A DNA stretch of 13,123 nucleotides from positions 1-13,123 of the forward strand of contig CAJLGN010000012.1 in assembly GCA_905206195.1 (NCBI GenBank), written 5' to 3'. The stretch's first letter is position 1. Every line of letters starts with the position of its first letter. Position numbers and translations under genes: made by a program. Shown in pieces: positions 11,925 through 13,123 of this stretch. Origin of the DNA: an uncultured Roseburia sp. (lineage in GTDB: Bacteria; Bacillota; Clostridia; Lachnospirales; Lachnospiraceae). Under the pieces are notes generated by a model that did no database searches, was not told the DNA's origin, and was given only the letters and a program-made list of their open reading frames with translations.

Positions 11925-13123
11925 ATGAATCTGAAAAACTGTATGGTAGCACAGTCGGGCGGTCCAACCGTCGCAATTAACGCCAGCCTTGCCGGAGTCA
12001 TCGCCGGCGTGGCAGACTCAACCGTCTACGAAACGGTCTACGGTTCCAAAAACGGGATCACAGGACTTTTACACAACGACCTGATCAACCTCACAGCGCT
12101 TATGGCAGAGAACCCCGATTACATGGAACGGCTTCGCAAAACCCCCTCCATGTTTTTGGGCTCCTGCCGCTACAAGCTCCCGGATTATCTGGACGATGAC
12201 TCCCCCTATGTGTTCATCTTCAAACAGTTTGCAGATTACAATATTGAAGCGTTCTTCTACATCGGCGGCAACGATTCTATGGACACAGTACTAAAGCTCT
12301 CCGAATACGGCAAAAAAATCGGCAGCAGCGTCCGCATACTTGGAATCCCAAAAACCATCGACAACGACCTCTGTGAGACCGATCACACACCGGGCTTTGG
12401 CTCCGCGGCAAAGTACATCGCGACCTCGCTCTTAGAGATCGCACACGACACATTTATCTATGCGGTAAAGAGCGTCACAATCGTCGAGATCATGGGGCGG
12501 GACGCCGGATGGCTGACCTCTGCAGCCGCGCTCGCCCGAAATGAATACAACACGGCCCCGCATCTGATCTATCTGCCTGAGGTTCCCTTCCATCCCGAGG
12601 ATTTCCTTTTGGATGTCAAGCGCCTGCTCTTTGAGCGCAACAATGTCATCATCGCCGTGTCCGAGGGCATCCGTGACACTGCCGGAAACTACATCAGCGC
12701 CTCCGAGCAATCACTTGACACCTTCGGGCACAGCCAGTTGAGCGGTGTCGGAAAAACACTTGAGTTTCTGGTCAAAGAAAAGCTCGGTGTCAAAGTGCGC
12801 TCCGTGGAGATCAACGTGCTGCAGCGCTGCGCTGCACACCTCGCCTCCAAAACAGATCTGGATGAGTCCGCTGCACTGGGCAAAAAGGCAGTCGCACTCT
12901 CCGAGGAGGGCGTGACTGCCTCTATGGTCACCATCCGCAGAATCTCAGACAGCCCTTATCAGGTCACCTACGATCACGCTGAGATCCGCCATATCGCCAA
13001 CGAGGCGAAGACTGTGCCAAGCGAGTGGATCAATTCCTCCAGCAACGATGTCACGCAGCCTATGATCGACTACCTCTCCCCGCTGATCCAGGGAGAGCCC
13101 GATGTGCAATATGAAAACGGTCT
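11925..13123 (+). CDS. pfp: Pyrophosphate-dependent phosphofructokinase, 3' end cut by window
   Basis: It interconverts fructose 6-phosphate and fructose 1,6-bisphosphate in cytoplasmic glycolysis, using PPi as phosphoryl donor. Translation from ATG 11925 (AAGGAG 7 bases upstream) begins MNLKNCMVAQSGGPTVAINA and stays open for 399 codons to the window edge; the family length suggests roughly 15-25 residues are missing. The donor choice is read from two positions: GGNDS (114-118), where D117 replaces the glycine of ATP-dependent enzymes, and PKTIDND (142-148), where K143 replaces another glycine; both favour PPi. D146 is the catalytic base and MGRDAG (190-195) the substrate-binding motif. It is alone on the plus strand, divergent from the other genes. 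Some related Clostridial enzymes are annotated simply as 6-phosphofructokinase. Confidence 0.95.
   Translation, partial: MNLKNCMVAQSGGPTVAINASLAGVIAGVADSTVYETVYGSKNGITGLLHNDLINLTALMAENPDYMERLRKTPSMFLGSCRYKLPDYLDDDSPYVFIFKQFADYNIEAFFYIGGNDSMDTVLKLSEYGKKIGSSVRILGIPKTIDNDLCETDHTPGFGSAAKYIATSLLEIAHDTFIYAVKSVTIVEIMGRDAGWLTSAAALARNEYNTAPHLIYLPEVPFHPEDFLLDVKRLLFERNNVIIAVSEGIRDTAGNYISASEQSLDTFGHSQLSGVGKTLEFLVKEKLGVKVRSVEINVLQRCAAHLASKTDLDESAALGKKAVALSEEGVTASMVTIRRISDSPYQVTYDHAEIRHIANEAKTVPSEWINSSSNDVTQPMIDYLSPLIQGEPDVQYENG

Overview
The window looks like chromosomal DNA from an anaerobic Bacillota (Firmicutes), most likely a gut Lachnospiraceae-type Clostridia. The reasons are strong AGGAGG-type ribosome binding sites, a pyrophosphate-dependent phosphofructokinase, a clpC...radA neighbourhood, a small conserved protein I associate with Lachnospiraceae, and secreted proteins built from SH3-like, cadherin-like, cohesin and dockerin modules. 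This is inference from gene content; no rRNA or other taxonomic marker is present. I see no tRNA, rRNA, CRISPR array, insertion sequence or phage structural gene.

Layout: all genes except the last are on the minus strand, so they read from right to left. At the right edge a plus-strand pfp gene (11925 to the edge, 3' end missing) has its own promoter at 11820-11848. Divergent from it is a 315-base intergenic region holding a minus-strand terminator with no obvious gene in front of it. Then come a small HAD-family phosphatase (11609-11253) and a 70-residue two-helix membrane protein (11232-11020). A near-consensus promoter (10955-10983) starts the central block: a secreted N-acetylglucosaminidase-like enzyme ending in a dockerin (10878-8614), a membrane-anchored cohesin protein with a long acidic cytoplasmic tail (8601-6439, TTG start, 12-base gap), and clpC (6394-3938, 44-base gap). 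A small protein of unknown function (3817-3407) has its own promoter and is followed at once by a strong terminator. Next come a methyl-accepting chemotaxis protein (3349-1658) and radA (1570-203). The left 200 bases hold a weak terminator, a cluster of overlapping inverted repeats, and a minus-strand promoter that fires out of the window.

How the genes may work together: the most interesting unit is the adjacent cohesin and dockerin genes. The dockerin ends an exported peptidoglycan hydrolase. The cohesin is the outermost module of a single-pass membrane protein encoded 12 bases downstream. The simplest reading is a dedicated, cellulosome-like docking pair that pins an autolysin to the membrane and could carry its bound state across the membrane to an acidic cytoplasmic tail. 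ClpC is the next gene and lacks visible ctsR/mcsA/mcsB neighbours or a CtsR operator, so it may be co-expressed with this envelope module. The functional link is inference; the module identities rest on visible motifs.
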